Made by a program: the position numbers and the translations under genes. Positions 41,491 to 52,159 of a stretch of 64,000 nt of DNA are shown piece after piece (the first letter of the stretch is position 1; every line of letters starts with the position of its first letter). Under the pieces are notes generated by a model. It was not told the DNA's origin and searched no databases. It worked only from the letters and a program-made list of their open reading frames with translations. Source of the stretch: Symbiodinium natans (Eukaryota > Sar > Dinophyceae > Suessiales > Symbiodiniaceae); assembly GCA_905221605.1 (NCBI GenBank), contig CAJNDS010002768.1, positions 461,001 through 525,000 on the forward strand, in the 5' to 3' direction.

Positions 41491-41703
41491 TTGGTGTTGA
41501 ACCTCGAGGTGGAAGCCACAAACTACCCAAACGCGCGGCACGCGAGAGCAATCAATGGTAGAAATATCAGTGCTGTTGGGCCCGCCTTCAACACGCCCCT
41601 GCTATTGCATTGTGAAGTACTTGTTCTTCTGCTCGTCATTGCCAGCGTTGCCCGACAACAAAACAGCTTTCAGAGCATTCCTGGAGCTAGCGGCTTCTTC
41701 TGA
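41491..41703 (+). CDS. Coding-like frame with hydrophobic segment
   Basis: This 70-codon plus frame contains ATNYPNARHARAINGRNISA and then a hydrophobic run (LLLHCEVLVLLLVIASVA), ending in TGA. It looks like a C-terminal exon with one membrane span. The first Met may not be the start, because the frame is open upstream. An overlapping frame (41555-41770) is less natural. Confidence 0.45.
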   Translation: MVLNLEVEATNYPNARHARAINGRNISAVGPAFNTPLLLHCEVLVLLLVIASVARQQNSFQSIPGASGFF

Positions 41704-41909
41704 GCAGCCAGTTCTCCAGAGAGGAACCGAAAGCCAAAAAGTGTCAATCGATGATAGGAAAAAACCCTAACCCCTAAACCCTAAACCTTATAAACCCTGA
41801 ACCCTGAACCCTGAACCCTGAACCCTAAACCCTAAACCTTAGACATCTCCACCCCACAACCTCAAAAGTCCTCAAACCCCTGCCCTAAAACCCTACAAGG
41901 CCTCACGTC

Positions 41910-41945
41910 CACCCCCCCCCCCCCCCCAAACAAAAAAAAAAAAAA
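41910..41945. repeat. Poly-C / poly-A junction
   Basis: About 17 C, then 'aaac' and 13 A. Third direct occurrence of the C-run/A-run pattern. Confidence 0.85.
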
Positions 41946-42274
41946 CCTCAACAGCCTGTCAACCGCGAATCCCTCCAGCTAGAATTTCAAAACCCTAAAC
42001 CCTAAACCCCTAAACCCTAAACCCTAAACCCTGAACGCCCTAAAGCCCTGAAGCCCTGAAGCCCTGAAGCCCTGAAGCCCTGAAGCCTTCAGCCAGGACG
42101 CGGAACACGTTCAATGCTGGGTTTAGTGTTTGGGGTCTCGGGTTGAGGGTGGGGAAACTGTAGGGTTCACAGGTTCTAGGGCTTCGGGAACTTTGGATTT
42201 TAGGGTTTACCTCCTAAACCCTAAACCCTAAACCCTAAACCCTAAACCCTGAACCAGGGTTTAGGAAAGTTTGG

Positions 42275-42348
42275 GGCTTCCGGCGGCCAAGCTTGGTACA
42301 TCGCAGACCCCTCTCCTGGCCGGCCAACCGCTGCAGTGATCCTGGCAC
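42275..42348 (-). CDS. Exon-like segment, basic peptide
   Basis: On minus, after CCCTGGGGAAG, the reading is VPGSLQRLAGQERGLRCTKL and GRRKPQ with G/C-rich third positions. The 3' boundary is uncertain. It is bracketed on the right by a TTTAGGG array. Confidence 0.4.
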
Positions 42349-42839
42349 CTTCCCCAGGGTTTAGGGTTTAGGGTTTAGGGTTTAGGGTTTAGGGTTTGGG
42401 GTTTGGGGTTTAGGGGTTTAGGGCTTGTCGGGTTTGGGGTTTGGGGTTTGGGGTGTAGGGTTAAGGGGTTAAGGGGTTTGGGGTTTTGGGGTTTAGGGTG
42501 TAGGGTTAAGGGGTTAGGGGTTTAGGGTTTGGGGGTTTAGGGTTTGGGGTTTGGGATTTAGGGGTTGAAGTTTCAGGCTTGGATTTTCGGATTTAGGACT
42601 TGGTTGGGGACAGGAAGCTACCGCGGCTGTTTAGGGCTTAGGGTCTTGGAGGAGTCTGGAACGCCCAAAGCCTAAACCCTAAACCCTTCTATGGGGCGGG
42701 TTGGGGTTTAGGTCTAGGGTTTAGGGTTTAGGGTTTATGGTGTAGGGTTTAGGGTTTAGGGTTCAGGGTTGGGCTGGGCCCCACATTCCCGAACATAGGA
42801 CGAAGAAGCGCCACGTGAGGCTTAGCTAAGGGTTTGTCC

Positions 42840-43019
42840 CCTGTACGCTTCACCGAGCTCTTGCAGGAAAGTCAATTTATGAGCTGTCTACACCCTAGAA
42901 TCCCCTGGCAAAACGTTGCCCCCAAAATCGTGACCTTACACCCTAAACACGACAAGGCCCATGAGACTCTACAAAGACTTACTGCTACGTGGTTTAAGGC
43001 TTCGGGCCGCAGGGCCTAG
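42840..43019 (+). CDS. C-terminal exon, unknown protein
   Basis: The plus frame is open for about 60 codons to a TAG, reading SPVRFTELLQESQFMSCLHP, then RIPWQNVAPKIVTLHPKHDK and AHETLQRLTATWFKASGRRA. Composition is natural for a soluble protein. An acceptor (GAGCTCTTGCAG) lies within the first part, so the exon may start nearer 42866. No family is recognised. Confidence 0.55.
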   Translation, partial: PVRFTELLQESQFMSCLHPRIPWQNVAPKIVTLHPKHDKAHETLQRLTATWFKASGRRA

Positions 43020-43588
43020 GCTTTATAGGCTTTGGGGTCTAGGGCTTAGGGTGTAACTTTGCTGTGTTTTGGGTTTCGGGTTGCCTGTTCACTTGCTAGG
43101 GTCACCGGCTTCAGTTTCCAGGGAGACGAAACCCCATCAAGCCTAGAGTCTAGAAGCCCCAAGCCTAACAACCCATAATCGCTAAACCCTAAACCCTAAA
43201 CCCTAAACCCTGAACTCTATATGCCCCGAGGCAAACCCTGCGCAGCTCTGGAGGGGGTTAGGGAGTTCCATGGGATCGGCGCCTGTGGTTTTAGGGTTTA
43301 GGGTTTAGGGTTTAGGGTTTAAGGTTTAGGGTTTAGGGTTTAGGGTTTAGGGTTTAGGGTTTAGGGTTTAGGGTTTAGGGTTTAGGGTTTAGGGTTTAGG
43401 GTAGAGCTCTGCGCTAGGTGTAGCTTTGGGCGCATGGTGGCATGACCGACTTTTTGGCCCTGAGCGCTAGGTGTTGGGTTGCTAGGGGTGTATAGGGTTT
43501 AGGGCCAGGATGCAGGAAACCTAAACCCCCTCAACCCTAAATGTCTATACCCTTGAAGCCAAAGGTGTAAGGTTCAGGTTCAAGATGT

Positions 43589-43978
43589 CTAGGGGTTGTA
43601 CCCTTGGACCCTTAAAGCTGTACCTTTGGGTTTATTGGGCACCATTTTTAAACGATCCGTAAGGCAGGAAAGAGCCGCGGACAAGCCCGCCCAAATGCAA
43701 AGCCGTTGTACTCTGCGCGTTGGTGGGGCCCACCTCTTCAAGTTCCTATCAGCCTCGTGTGGCCATGTTGAGGAAGAGCGCCATCTTTCTAAAGGTCTGG
43801 CAACAAAACACCCTTTTCTGAATGTCGTCGTGTCGCTCACGGCCGCGGTGGTCATACTCTCCACCCAAATGGCACTGTCCGGAGCCCAGCCAAACCCAAA
43901 ATACTGGTCCAGGAACTGAATCGCTGTCTGCTTGCAAAATGGACGACTGACGAAGCCCCAAATACCTGCCTGTGTCAT
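43589..43978 (-). CDS. Open frame, unknown protein
   Basis: This 129-codon minus frame begins MTQAGIWGFVSRPFCKQTAI and continues with FGWAPDSAIWVESMTTAAVS. The first 60 codons have the coding-like third-position bias; the rest is more basic and may be intron. A plus frame over the same DNA is also open (107 codons). No family is recognised. Confidence 0.45.
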   Translation of the reverse strand: MTQAGIWGFVSRPFCKQTAIQFLDQYFGFGWAPDSAIWVESMTTAAVSDTTTFRKGCFVARPLERWRSSSTWPHEADRNLKRWAPPTRRVQRLCIWAGLSAALSCLTDRLKMVPNKPKGTALRVQGYNP

Positions 43979-44035
43979 GAACCGATTGTGGGGATGCTTT
44001 AGGGTTTGGGGGAATAGGGTTCGGGTTTAGGGTCA

Positions 44036-44152
44036 GGGCTTAGGGCTTAGGGCTTAGGGCTTAGGGCTTAGGGCTTAGGGCTTAGGGCTTAGGGCCTGGG
44101 GCTTAGGGCTTAGGGCTTAGGGCTTAGGGCTTAGGGCTTAGGGCTTAGGGTT
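44036..44152 (+). repeat. GCTTAGG variant array
   Basis: About sixteen units of GGGCTTA (telomere unit with T-to-C change), continuing directly into standard TTTAGGG. Homogeneous variant block. Confidence 0.9.
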
Positions 44153-44240
44153 TAGGGTTTAGGGTTTAGGGTTTAGGGTTTAGGGTTTAGGGTTTAGGGT
44201 TTAGGGCTTAGGGTTTAGAGCTTTATTCTAAACCCTGAAC

Positions 44241-44301
44241 TGCTGGCAAGCACCTTCATGAGAATGGAGATGAGCAGCCGGAGGGCGGGATCGAGCCACT
44301 C
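44241..44301 (-). CDS. Exon, helical protein
   Basis: On minus, after GGACACGCCCAG, the exon reads EWLDPALRLLISILMKVLAS and then the GT of GTTCAGGG. The Leu/Ile pattern (LxxALRLLISILxKVLA) is that of an amphipathic helix as in armadillo/HEAT-type repeats. The plus strand is also open but less regular. Bracketed by CCCTAAA-like left and a TTTAGGG-like array right. Confidence 0.55.
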
Positions 44302-44379
44302 CTGGGCGTGTCCGGGCTTTAGGGCTTACTAAAGCCTAGGGTTTAGGGTTTAGGGTTTAGGGTTTAGGTGTAGGGGTTT

Positions 44380-44560
44380 AGGGGTTTAGGGGTTTAGGGG
44401 TTTAGGGGTTTAGGGGTTTAGGGGTTTAGGGGTTTAGGGGTTTAGGGGTTTAGGGGTTTAGGGGTTTAGGTTTAGGGGTTTAGGGGTTTAGGGGTTTAGG
44501 GGTTTAGGGGTTTAGGGGTTTAGGGGTTTAGGGGTTTAGGGGTTTAGGGGTTTAGGGTTT
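44380..44560 (+). repeat. TTTAGGGG octamer array
   Basis: About twenty-two units of TTTAGGGG, with one unit short near 44468. The same octamer in complement occurs at 62719-62823. Confidence 0.9.
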
Positions 44561-45278
44561 GAGGTTTAATTAGGGTGTCGGGGAAAGAACAGTGCCCCCC
44601 AACTCCCACCTGAAAGGCTCCAAAGCCTGAAAGAAAGACGCAGAAGCCACGACCCTAAACCCTAAACCCTAAACCCTAAACCCTAAACCCTAAACCCTAA
44701 ACCCTAAACTACAAACCTTAAACCCTGAACCCTAAGCCCAGAAGGGCTCCTAACCCTCGACTCGCCCCAAACACCCCCAAGACCCTGGAGCCTCCCCGAA
44801 CCCTTAAAAGAAGGAGTCATCAAAAATCTAGGGGTCAGGGTTTAGGGTTTCGGGTTTAGGGTATGGGGTTTCAGGTTTAGGGTTTGTGGTTTAGGATTTG
44901 GGCTTTGAGGCTTCAGTCCGTTCAGCATCCTACTATGATTTTAGGGGCCTTCCTTAAGAAAGAGGTCTTCTCTCGAAGGTCTGGGACCCTCAACCGCAAG
45001 CCCTGCATCCGAAACCCTACTGGTACAACCCCAAGCACCCAACAACAAAGAAGCCCGAGAACCTTAAACCCCCAAACCCTGGAACCCCTGAAGCCTTAAA
45101 GTCTTACTTACAAGCCGCCAAACCCTAAAACCCCAGAACCATAGAACCATCACAAAACACATCCCACAACTTGAAAAACTCCAAAGCCCTGTTTAACACC
45201 CTAAACCCTAAACCCTAAACCCCAAACCCCAAACCCCAAAGCCTAAACCCCAAACCCTAAACCCTAAACTAAACCTTG

Positions 45279-45372
45279 ACACGACGTCGAGGCGCTAGGA
45301 TCGCCGGCGCTTGCATCGGTGGCTCTTGACCCTGCACACTGGCCGCCACGGCTGCCACGTCCACCCCTCAGC
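45279..45372 (-). CDS. Exon-like segment, Gly/Arg/Ser-rich
   Basis: The minus strand is open for about 31 codons, with GGRGSRGGQCAGSRATDASA and GDPSASTSCQ, ending at the GT of GTTTAG. The RGG-like start is typical of low-complexity RNA-binding tails but is not diagnostic. The plus strand has early stops. Confidence 0.4.
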
Positions 45373-45756
45373 AGCTTAGGGCTTAGGGTTTAGGGTTTAG
45401 GGAGTCATGGGCTTCCCTACTACCCCCCTCTATACTACTGCCCACCTAGGCTCCCCGCCTTCAATTATCCTTAATCAGGCTCCCCTTTAATCCCTACTAA
45501 GGGGGTTCGAGGGCTCAGGCTTTAGGGCAGGAGTTTTAGGGTTTGGGGGTGTTCAGCAAAACCCTAAACCCTAGCCCCAAGCCCCAATAGCCAAACCGCT
45601 CAAGCAGGGGTTATTTGGGGGGTTGGTTACTTAGCGGCTACTTAGGTAACTATATAGGGACTATTTAGGGCACATATAAGGGAAAAAGATTAAGGGTCCC
45701 TTCTTGGGGTCCCTCCTTATACCTAAACCCTAAACCCTAAACCCTAAACCCTAAAC

Positions 45757-45888
45757 CCTTCGAGCCCCGGCGCGGTCTACCAGCCGCGCGAGTCGCTGCA
45801 GGAGATCCGATTCGAGCTCCAGGGTCAGGCAGTCGGGAAAGGCTCCAACTAACCTCAGCTCGGATTCCCATGGCTTTAGCGCTGAGAT
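45757..45888 (-). CDS. Exon of a helical protein (44 codons)
   Basis: This is one of the most convincing short exons. On minus the acceptor CCAACCATTACAG leads to 44 codons in phase 0: SALKPWESELRLVGAFPDCL and then TLELESDLLQRLARLVDRAG, ending AGG|GTTTAGGGTTTAGGG. The plus strand carries a stop in its best frame. Heptad-like Leu spacing suggests helices. Upstream on the coding strand is CCCTAAA-type sequence. Confidence 0.7.
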
Positions 45889-46103
45889 CTGTAATGGTTG
45901 GGTTAGGGTTTAGGGTTTAGGGTTTAGGGTTTAGGGTTTAGGGTTTAGGGTTTAGGGTCTAGGGTTTAGGGTTTAGGGTTTAGGGTTTAGGGTTTAGGGT
46001 TTAGGGTTCAGGGTTTAGGGTTTAGGGTTTGGGGTTTAGGGTTTCGGGCTTAGGGTTTAAGGTTTAGGGTTAGGACAGGTTAAGTCCCTAAACTCTGAAG
46101 CAT

Positions 46104-46237
46104 CACCAAGGTGCCTGCCGCAAAGCAAGCTTGCCCGCATCGAAATGACCTCCGGGTCATTCTCGTCGTCCGCAGCTCTACTTGTGCCTGCAGTTGGGGC
46201 CACGCTTCCTGTTGTCTGTGTCTCTTCTGTTTTTTGT
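46104..46237. other. Exon-like island, strand unresolved
   Basis: The minus reading (after TTTACTGTCACAG) contains TTGSVAPTAGTSRAADDEND and SMRASLLCGRHLGDASE. The plus reading contains RIEMTSGSFSSSAALLVPAV and GATLPVVCVSS to a stop. The bracket orientation is reversed (TTTAGGG left, CCCTAAA right) relative to most exon-like islands. Confidence 0.45.
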
Positions 46238-46738
46238 CTCGAACTGTGACAGTAAATCTAACCCTAAACCCTAAACCCTAAACCCTAAACCCTAAACCCT
46301 AAACCCTAAACCCTAAACCCTAAACCCTAAACCCTAAACCCTACAAACCCTAAACCCTAACCCCCTCTTCTGCCTGGACCTTCTCTCTCACTCTATCCCC
46401 TGTAATTACAGAAAGCTTGGGCTCCAGAATTCGGCATGCAGTGTATCCTAAACCCAAAACTCTAAACCCGAAACCCTGAACCCTAAACCCTATACCACAA
46501 ACCCTTAACCCTAAACCGTAAGGTTTCGGGTTTAGGGTTCTAAGGCTGCGCTGAGGTTGTTCTGGCTCTTTAGGTCTTAGACATGAACTTGCGGCCTTCG
46601 TAGCAGCCCAACTCTGAACCACAAAACCCAAACCCTAAACTCTGAACCCTAAACCCTGAACCCCAAGCCCTAAACCCTAAACCCTAAACCCTAAACCCTA
46701 AACCCTAAACCCTAAACCCTAAACCCTAAACCCTAAAC

Positions 46739-46826
46739 CACAGGGCGCCGTAAGCATCGGGATCCACCAGCGAGGACAGGATCTTCAAGGCGCCCAGTGA
46801 TTGGAGCTCCGCCAAAGCCTCAGGCG
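46739..46826 (-). CDS. Exon, armadillo/HEAT-like helix
   Basis: On minus the acceptor AACCCCAG leads to PEALAELQSLGALKILSSLV and DPDAYGAL, ending TG|GTTTAGGG. The pattern AELQSLGALKILSSLVDPD matches the style of armadillo-repeat helices, although one repeat is not proof of the family. The plus strand is less natural. Bracketed by CCCTAAA left and TTTAGGG right. Confidence 0.7.
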
Positions 46827-47350
46827 CTGGGGTTCAGGGCTTACAGGGCTTATACAGTTTAGGGTTTAGGGTTTAGGGTTTAGGGTTTAGGGTTTAGGGT
46901 TTAGGGTTTAGGGTTTAGGGTGTAGGGTGTAGGGTTTAGGGTTTAGGGTTTAGGGTTTAGGGCTTAGGGTTTAGGGTTTAGGGTTTAGGGTGGCTCATAG
47001 GGCTCAGGGCTTCCAGGGCTTCCAGGGCTTCTAGGGCTTCCAGGGCTTCTGCGGCGGGCTTCGAGGCTTATAGGGCTTCTGGTTTAGGGTTTAGGGTTTA
47101 GGGTTTAGGGTTTAGGGTTTAGGGTTTAGGGTTTAGGGTTTAGGGTTATAGAGCTTACGGGGCTTACGGGGCTTATAGGGCTTATAGGGCTGAAAGGGGT
47201 CGGGCTTAGGGCGAGAAGCTGCCAAGGGGTGCAGGGTTTGGGAATGCTTGGGAGTTTGGGGCTCAGGTTTCAGGTTTAGGGTTTAGGGTTTAGGGTTTAG
47301 GGTTTCGGGCCTAGGGCCTGGGTTTCGGGTTTAGGGCTTAGGCCGACAAC

Positions 47351-47431
47351 TGTCTGCAACGTGCAGCTGAGTTGCAGTGTGCCTGAGAGCCACCAAATTC
47401 ACCAAGCAGCCCAGTAGCCTTCCCACGTGGA
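47351..47431 (-). CDS. Exon-like segment, helical
   Basis: The minus reading HVGRLLGCLVNLVALRHTAT and QLHVAD ends at a GT (GTTGTCG). It is hydrophobic and helical in style, like 44241-44301 and 46739-46826. The bracket is reversed (TTTAGGG left, CCCTAAA right). Confidence 0.45.
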
Positions 47432-47502
47432 CTCATTGGGGTTTCATGTTTAGCCCTAAACCCTAAACCCCAAACCCTAAACCCTAGGGTCTAGGCGGAG
47501 AG

Positions 47503-47568
47503 CTAAGCCCGAAAACTTTGATCCAACTCCCTTATGGACCCGAAGACCTTCCACTCAACCTCAGCGCC
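47503..47568 (-). CDS. Possible C-terminal exon
   Basis: On minus, right after TTTAG, the segment reads GAEVEWKVFGSIRELDQSFR and A, then TAG. The acceptor AG would be supplied by the TTTAGGG unit itself. It is 21 codons with natural composition. Confidence 0.45.
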   Translation of the reverse strand, partial: GAEVEWKVFGSIRELDQSFRA

Positions 47569-47671
47569 CTAAACCTTAAACCCTAAACCCTAAACCCTAA
47601 ACCCTAAACCCCAAACCCTAAACCCTAAACCCTAAATCCGGTGAAATCACCATTGCTGGTTGTTTTCTCAG

Positions 47672-47722
47672 GTCGACGCGCTTATGAAACAAATCCACGA
47701 CTATGTGATGTACGGCCACAAG
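47672..47722 (+). CDS. Exon with strong acceptor, plus strand
   Basis: The pyrimidine-rich acceptor cattgctggttgttttctcag leads to VDALMKQIHDYVMYGHK, followed by GGATTATC (possible GA donor). The minus strand is closed here by stops, so this island is on plus, between minus-strand candidates at 47503-47568 and 47785-47874. Confidence 0.6.
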
Positions 47723-47784
47723 GGATTATCACCTAAACCCTGAATCCAGAACCCATGGAACTTGAACGTTTCGTCCAAATTAAC

Positions 47785-47874
47785 CCCAGAACCTCAACAC
47801 GGTGGCCTTGCAGTCGCCGTGGCCGAGAAGCCCGGCAATGCGCCACTGCTCGGCCCAAGCGCCTTGCCACACAT
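47785..47874 (-). CDS. Exon, unknown protein
   Basis: On minus the segment after CCTTATCCCGAG reads VWQGAWAEQWRIAGLLGHGD and CKATVLRFWG and meets GTTAATTT. It has Trp-rich, natural composition and G/C third positions. No family is recognised; the pattern is loosely helical. Confidence 0.6.
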
Positions 47875-48039
47875 CTCGGGATAAGGAACCCCTACGTGTT
47901 CAAAGGGAACCCTAAACTCTAAACCCTAAACCGGTATACTGGGGTGTCAGCGTAGAGGGTCTTGCAGGCTACGCTTTGTTGGGGGGTTTTCAAGCCTTGG
48001 TGCGCTGCTATAGGCTTCAGGATGCCAGGGCCTTTCTCA

Positions 48040-48435
48040 GAAACCCGAACAGCGCTACATTCCACACGACTACAAGGACACAAGCATTCACACAAACATA
48101 CATACAATAACATAGCACGCAAAAAAACATAAAATGACACAACACAACATGACGTGACCTGACCTGACATGGCATGCCGTGGCATGGTGTAACATACAGA
48201 CAAACCCACGGTAACCTACGTACGGACATGCATGCGCACGTGCATAGACGAATACATGCAGATGCATACGGCATACATACATGCCATGCATACATACCTG
48301 CACAACGTCTTCGTCCGGTCGTCAGAAGCACGTCCTTGTAAATCCATCTATCTGCAGATGTGGATATATATATATATATATAGATATGTATATATATATA
48401 GATATGTATATATATATATATAGATATATATTGTT
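48040..48435. repeat. Low-complexity region and (TA)n/(GATA)n microsatellite
   Basis: 48100-48240 is a drift of cacaacatgacgtgacctg-type short repeats, and 48362-48432 is a TATATAGATATG microsatellite. Several overlapping frames on both strands are Cys/Tyr/His-rich artefacts. Confidence 0.7.
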
Positions 48436-48984
48436 TTTCAAATCTAGGTATGCAGAGCTACTTGCGCATCCTCCCCTACGAAGCCTTCTTCTGGCACACA
48501 TCTTCATCTACAAGAACAAGACCTTCTCCACATTCCCAAACCAACGTCTCATTCTATCCCTCGAAGTTCAATTCGGGCTGGACTAAATTTCTTGACAACC
48601 CTAAACCCTAAACCCTAAACAATAAACCCTAAACCCTAAACCCTAAAACTGTTCCATGAAAACAGGGTTTGGTCATGTCACTAAAGCACTTTCAGTAGGG
48701 ACTCTTTTTGAGATGAAGTAGGGTTTAGGGTTTAGGGTTTAAGGTTTAGGGTTTAGGGTTTAGGGTTTAGGGTTTAGGGTTTAGGGTTTGGGGTTTAGGG
48801 TTTAGGGTTTAGGGTTTAGGGTTTAGGGTTTAGGAGCAGATTAATCTAGATTACTCGGCACATGGAATTTGGACCAGGCCGGCTTCGCTGTTGGAAGAGA
48901 TCTGTCTGCAACACGGTTTAGGGCTTAGGGTTTAGGGTTTAGGCTTTAGGGCTTAGCTAGGGTTTAGGGTTTAGGGGTTTAGGC

Positions 48985-49045
48985 GCGTGCGAGCAGGCAG
49001 GAACGCATCGCGTCGTGCGCGGCGAGCTGGAAAGCTATCATGAGA
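48985..49045. other. Exon-like island, strand unresolved
   Basis: On minus the acceptor ATAGCTTTCCAG precedes LAAHDAMRSCLLARA and a stop TAA. On plus an open run reads ACEQAGTHRVVRGELESYHE and NK to TGA. Both end in stops, so it may be a terminal exon on either strand. Confidence 0.4.
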
Positions 49046-49319
49046 ACAAATGATTGTGCATGATGTTATGAGGTTTAATCAAGCATAATTCAATATGTGT
49101 GTGCACATCAACATATATATATATATGCTACCCCCCCCCCTAAAACCTACCGTTTTCTAGTTTTCAATACCTCCATACCCTTTTAATCCAGGACCACTGA
49201 GGCTCCGGCCTGAGGTGCGAAAAGACAGCACTGCATGCCCTAAACCCTTAACCCTCAACCCTTAACCATAAAGCCTAAACTCTACATCCTAAACCCCAAA
49301 CCGCAGCACCTACAGCCTG

Positions 49320-50250
49320 GACTGTCAAGGGGGTTGAATTCGATTCTCAGCACTTCGACCGGTTCCCTTCATGTTAATCCCTAAATCCTGTTCCCTAAGC
49401 CCAAAAGAGGCCCTTAAGTTACTTCCATCCTTAAGTTACTTCCCTAAGTCCTATTCCCTAAGCCCTAAAGAGGGGGTTCCTTCAATCCTAAAGAGGAGAG
49501 CCCTGCATCCTGAAGAAAAATGAACCCCATTTATTCCCTAAATCTTATCTCTAAATCCTAAAAAGCGGGACGGGGCCCCGAAGTCTTATTCCATGAGCTT
49601 GACTCCCTAAACCCTAAAGGGGGACGGGGGTCGAAATCCTAAAGAGGAGAGCCCTAGAGCCTTAACAATGAACCCATTCCCTAAGCCTTATCGCTGGAAG
49701 CAGCGTCCTTAAATCAGTTTCCCTTAATTTCACTCCCTAAATCCTACTCCCTATGCCCCCGACAGAGGAGTGCGGAGGTCCCCAAGTCCTAAAGAGGGGA
49801 TCCTTACATCCCAACAAAGACCCCCCCTAAATCATCAAAGAACGACCCTTACTCACTAAATCTTTTCGCTAAATCCTAAAGAGCTGGATCACTAAATCTT
49901 GCCCCTCCTTAAATCCTATTGCCTAAGCCCTAGAGAGGTCCTAGATCCTAAAGAGAGAACCCGGTTTAGGGTTTAGGGTTTAGAGTTTAGAGTTTAGGGT
50001 TTGGGGTAACTAAAAAATCACCTAGATCCTTTTTCGCTAAAACCTACAGAGCGAGATCCCTACATCTTGCCCCTTATTCACAAAACCCTATTGCACAAAC
50101 CATGAGGCGGGTGGTCCTTCATTCCTAAAGAGGAAAGCCCCTATGCCCACAAAAATGAACCCCAATCCCAAATTCATTTTCGCTACATCATAAAGAGCAG
50201 GATCCCTAAATCGTGTTCCCTTATTCTTCTTCTCTCAATCCCTGAATCTT
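49320..50250. repeat. Degenerate array of CCTAAAGAGG / CCTAAATC words
   Basis: The block is built from variants of 'tccctaaatcctattccctaagccctaaagagg', repeating about every 60-90 bp with strong drift. It differs from the heptamer arrays in unit length. No gene is seen. Confidence 0.7.
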
Positions 50251-50700
50251 GTTCCCTACATCGGTACAATTGAATTCTTAATATTGTTGTTTGTTTTTTT
50301 TCTCAATCCGAGTGGCTGAGGAGTCGTCGTCGTAGTGTTGCAATACTCACATTCATATTCATACTGTGAATTGGCTTTATATGTATGAGTTGGTACATAA
50401 TCTGTGTACTCAATCTCCAACACAACAAATTTGCTTATAAGGACTTCGTTTGCTTCTAAATAAAGGAAGGGTGCCAGGGGTCGGTCTTCCAAAATAGGCA
50501 GGACCAAAAAACACTCCCGGAGAGGGTGCCAGGGGTCGGTCTTCCAAAATTAGGCAGGACCAACAAACACTCCCCACCCCCCCCCCCCACCCCCCCGCTC
50601 CCCTCCACTTCGCTCCGCTGCGCGTTCTGGGGTTGTTTAAGGGTGTTGTCAGGGCATATTCTCCAAAACCCTATCGGTCCAGGGTTTAGGGTTTTAACGA

Positions 50701-51740
50701 GAAGCCCCAAAACCCGAAGCCTATAGGGTTAAGCAATTAAACCTAAACCCTTAACCTTGAAACACCCTATAGGGTTAAGGTTTAAAGGTTTAGGGTTTAA
50801 GTTTCGGACATTTGAACCTTTACCTGCAATTAAACGGAAACGCGAAACCTTTAACCCTTGCAGGGTGAAGGTTTAAAGGTTTAGGGTTTAAGATATAGGC
50901 ACTCTAAAACCCTATCGGTCCAGGGCTTAGGGTTTTAAAGAAAAGCCCCGAAACCCTACAGGATTCAGCAAGTAAGCCTAATTCTTGAACCTTTAAACCC
51001 TCTAGGGTTGTGATTGAAAGGTTTAGGGTTTAAGATATAGGCATTTGAAATTTAAACCTTGACCTGCAAATACACCGATACCCGAAACCTTTAAACTTTA
51101 ATTATGGGGTTAATTCAAGGTGTAGGGTTTAAGATATAGGTATTTAAACCTTGACGTGCAATTAAACCGAAACCTGCAACCTGTAAACTTTATAGGGTTG
51201 AGGTTGAAAGGTTGAGGGTAGAAGCCCCAAAACCCGAAGCCTATAGGGTTAAGCCATTGAACCTAAACCCTTAACCTTGAAACACCCTATAGGGTTAAGG
51301 TTTAATGGTTTAGGGTTTAAGTTTCAGACATTTAAACCTTGACCTGCAATTAAACGGAAACCCGAAACCTTTAATCCTTGCAGGGTGAAGGTTTAAAGGT
51401 TTAGTGTTTAAGGTCTAGGCACCCTAAAACAGTATCGGTCCAGGGTTGAGGGTTTTAAAGAAAAGCCCCGAAACTCTATAGGATTAAGCAAGTAAGCCTA
51501 ATTCTTTCTTTAACCTTTAAACCCTGTAGGGTTATGATCTAAAGGTTTAGGGTTCAAGATATAGGCATTTAAAATTGAAACCTTGAACTGCAAATACACC
51601 GAAACCCGAAACCTTTAAACTTTATGGGGTTAATTCAAGGTGTAGGGTTTAAGATATAGATATTTTAACCTTGACGTGCAATTAAACCGAAACCTGTAAC
51701 CTGCAAACTTTATAGGGTTAAGGGTTAACAGTTTAGGGTT
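50701..51740. repeat. 520-bp tandem duplication
   Basis: Two copies start gaagccccaaaacccgaagc at 50701 and 51221, with a partial third after 51740. Inside, the words aaggtttaaaggtttagggtttaag, tttaaaccttgacctgcaatt and cctatagggtt recur in both orientations, so each copy is itself a mosaic of short inverted telomere-like repeats. Confidence 0.8.
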
Positions 51741-52159
51741 TAAGATATATGAACATCAAACAATTAAACTGAAACACGTAACCTTTAAACCTATAGGGTT
51801 AAGGTATAAAGGCCCAGGGTTGTGTTTTACAGAGAAGCCCCGAAACCCTGTAGGGTCGCAACTACCTGAACGCGTACGCAACCTTCGACTTTGAAGTCTT
51901 GGCGCGCCATGCCTTCAGGCTTAGGAAGCACCCAATATTCAGCCACACAGGAACCAGCCGATTCAAATTGAATCGGGCCCCAAACCGAAGATTGAAGATT
52001 GACGACTCCCAGGAACTCTTTCGTTTATAGCCCAAGCTGCGCGTCGAAATTGTGTCGGTTCAATGCATACATAATGGAACCACTTTCAGTGCTTTAATAT
52101 ATAATGCCACGGCTTAGAGTTTTGTAAGATATTTTTTAACCATAAGAAAAATCTTCAGG

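Noticed and set aside
48017-48586. Cys/Tyr-rich frames of 60-104 codons on both strands
   Set aside because: They are translations of drifting short repeats and a TATAGA microsatellite.
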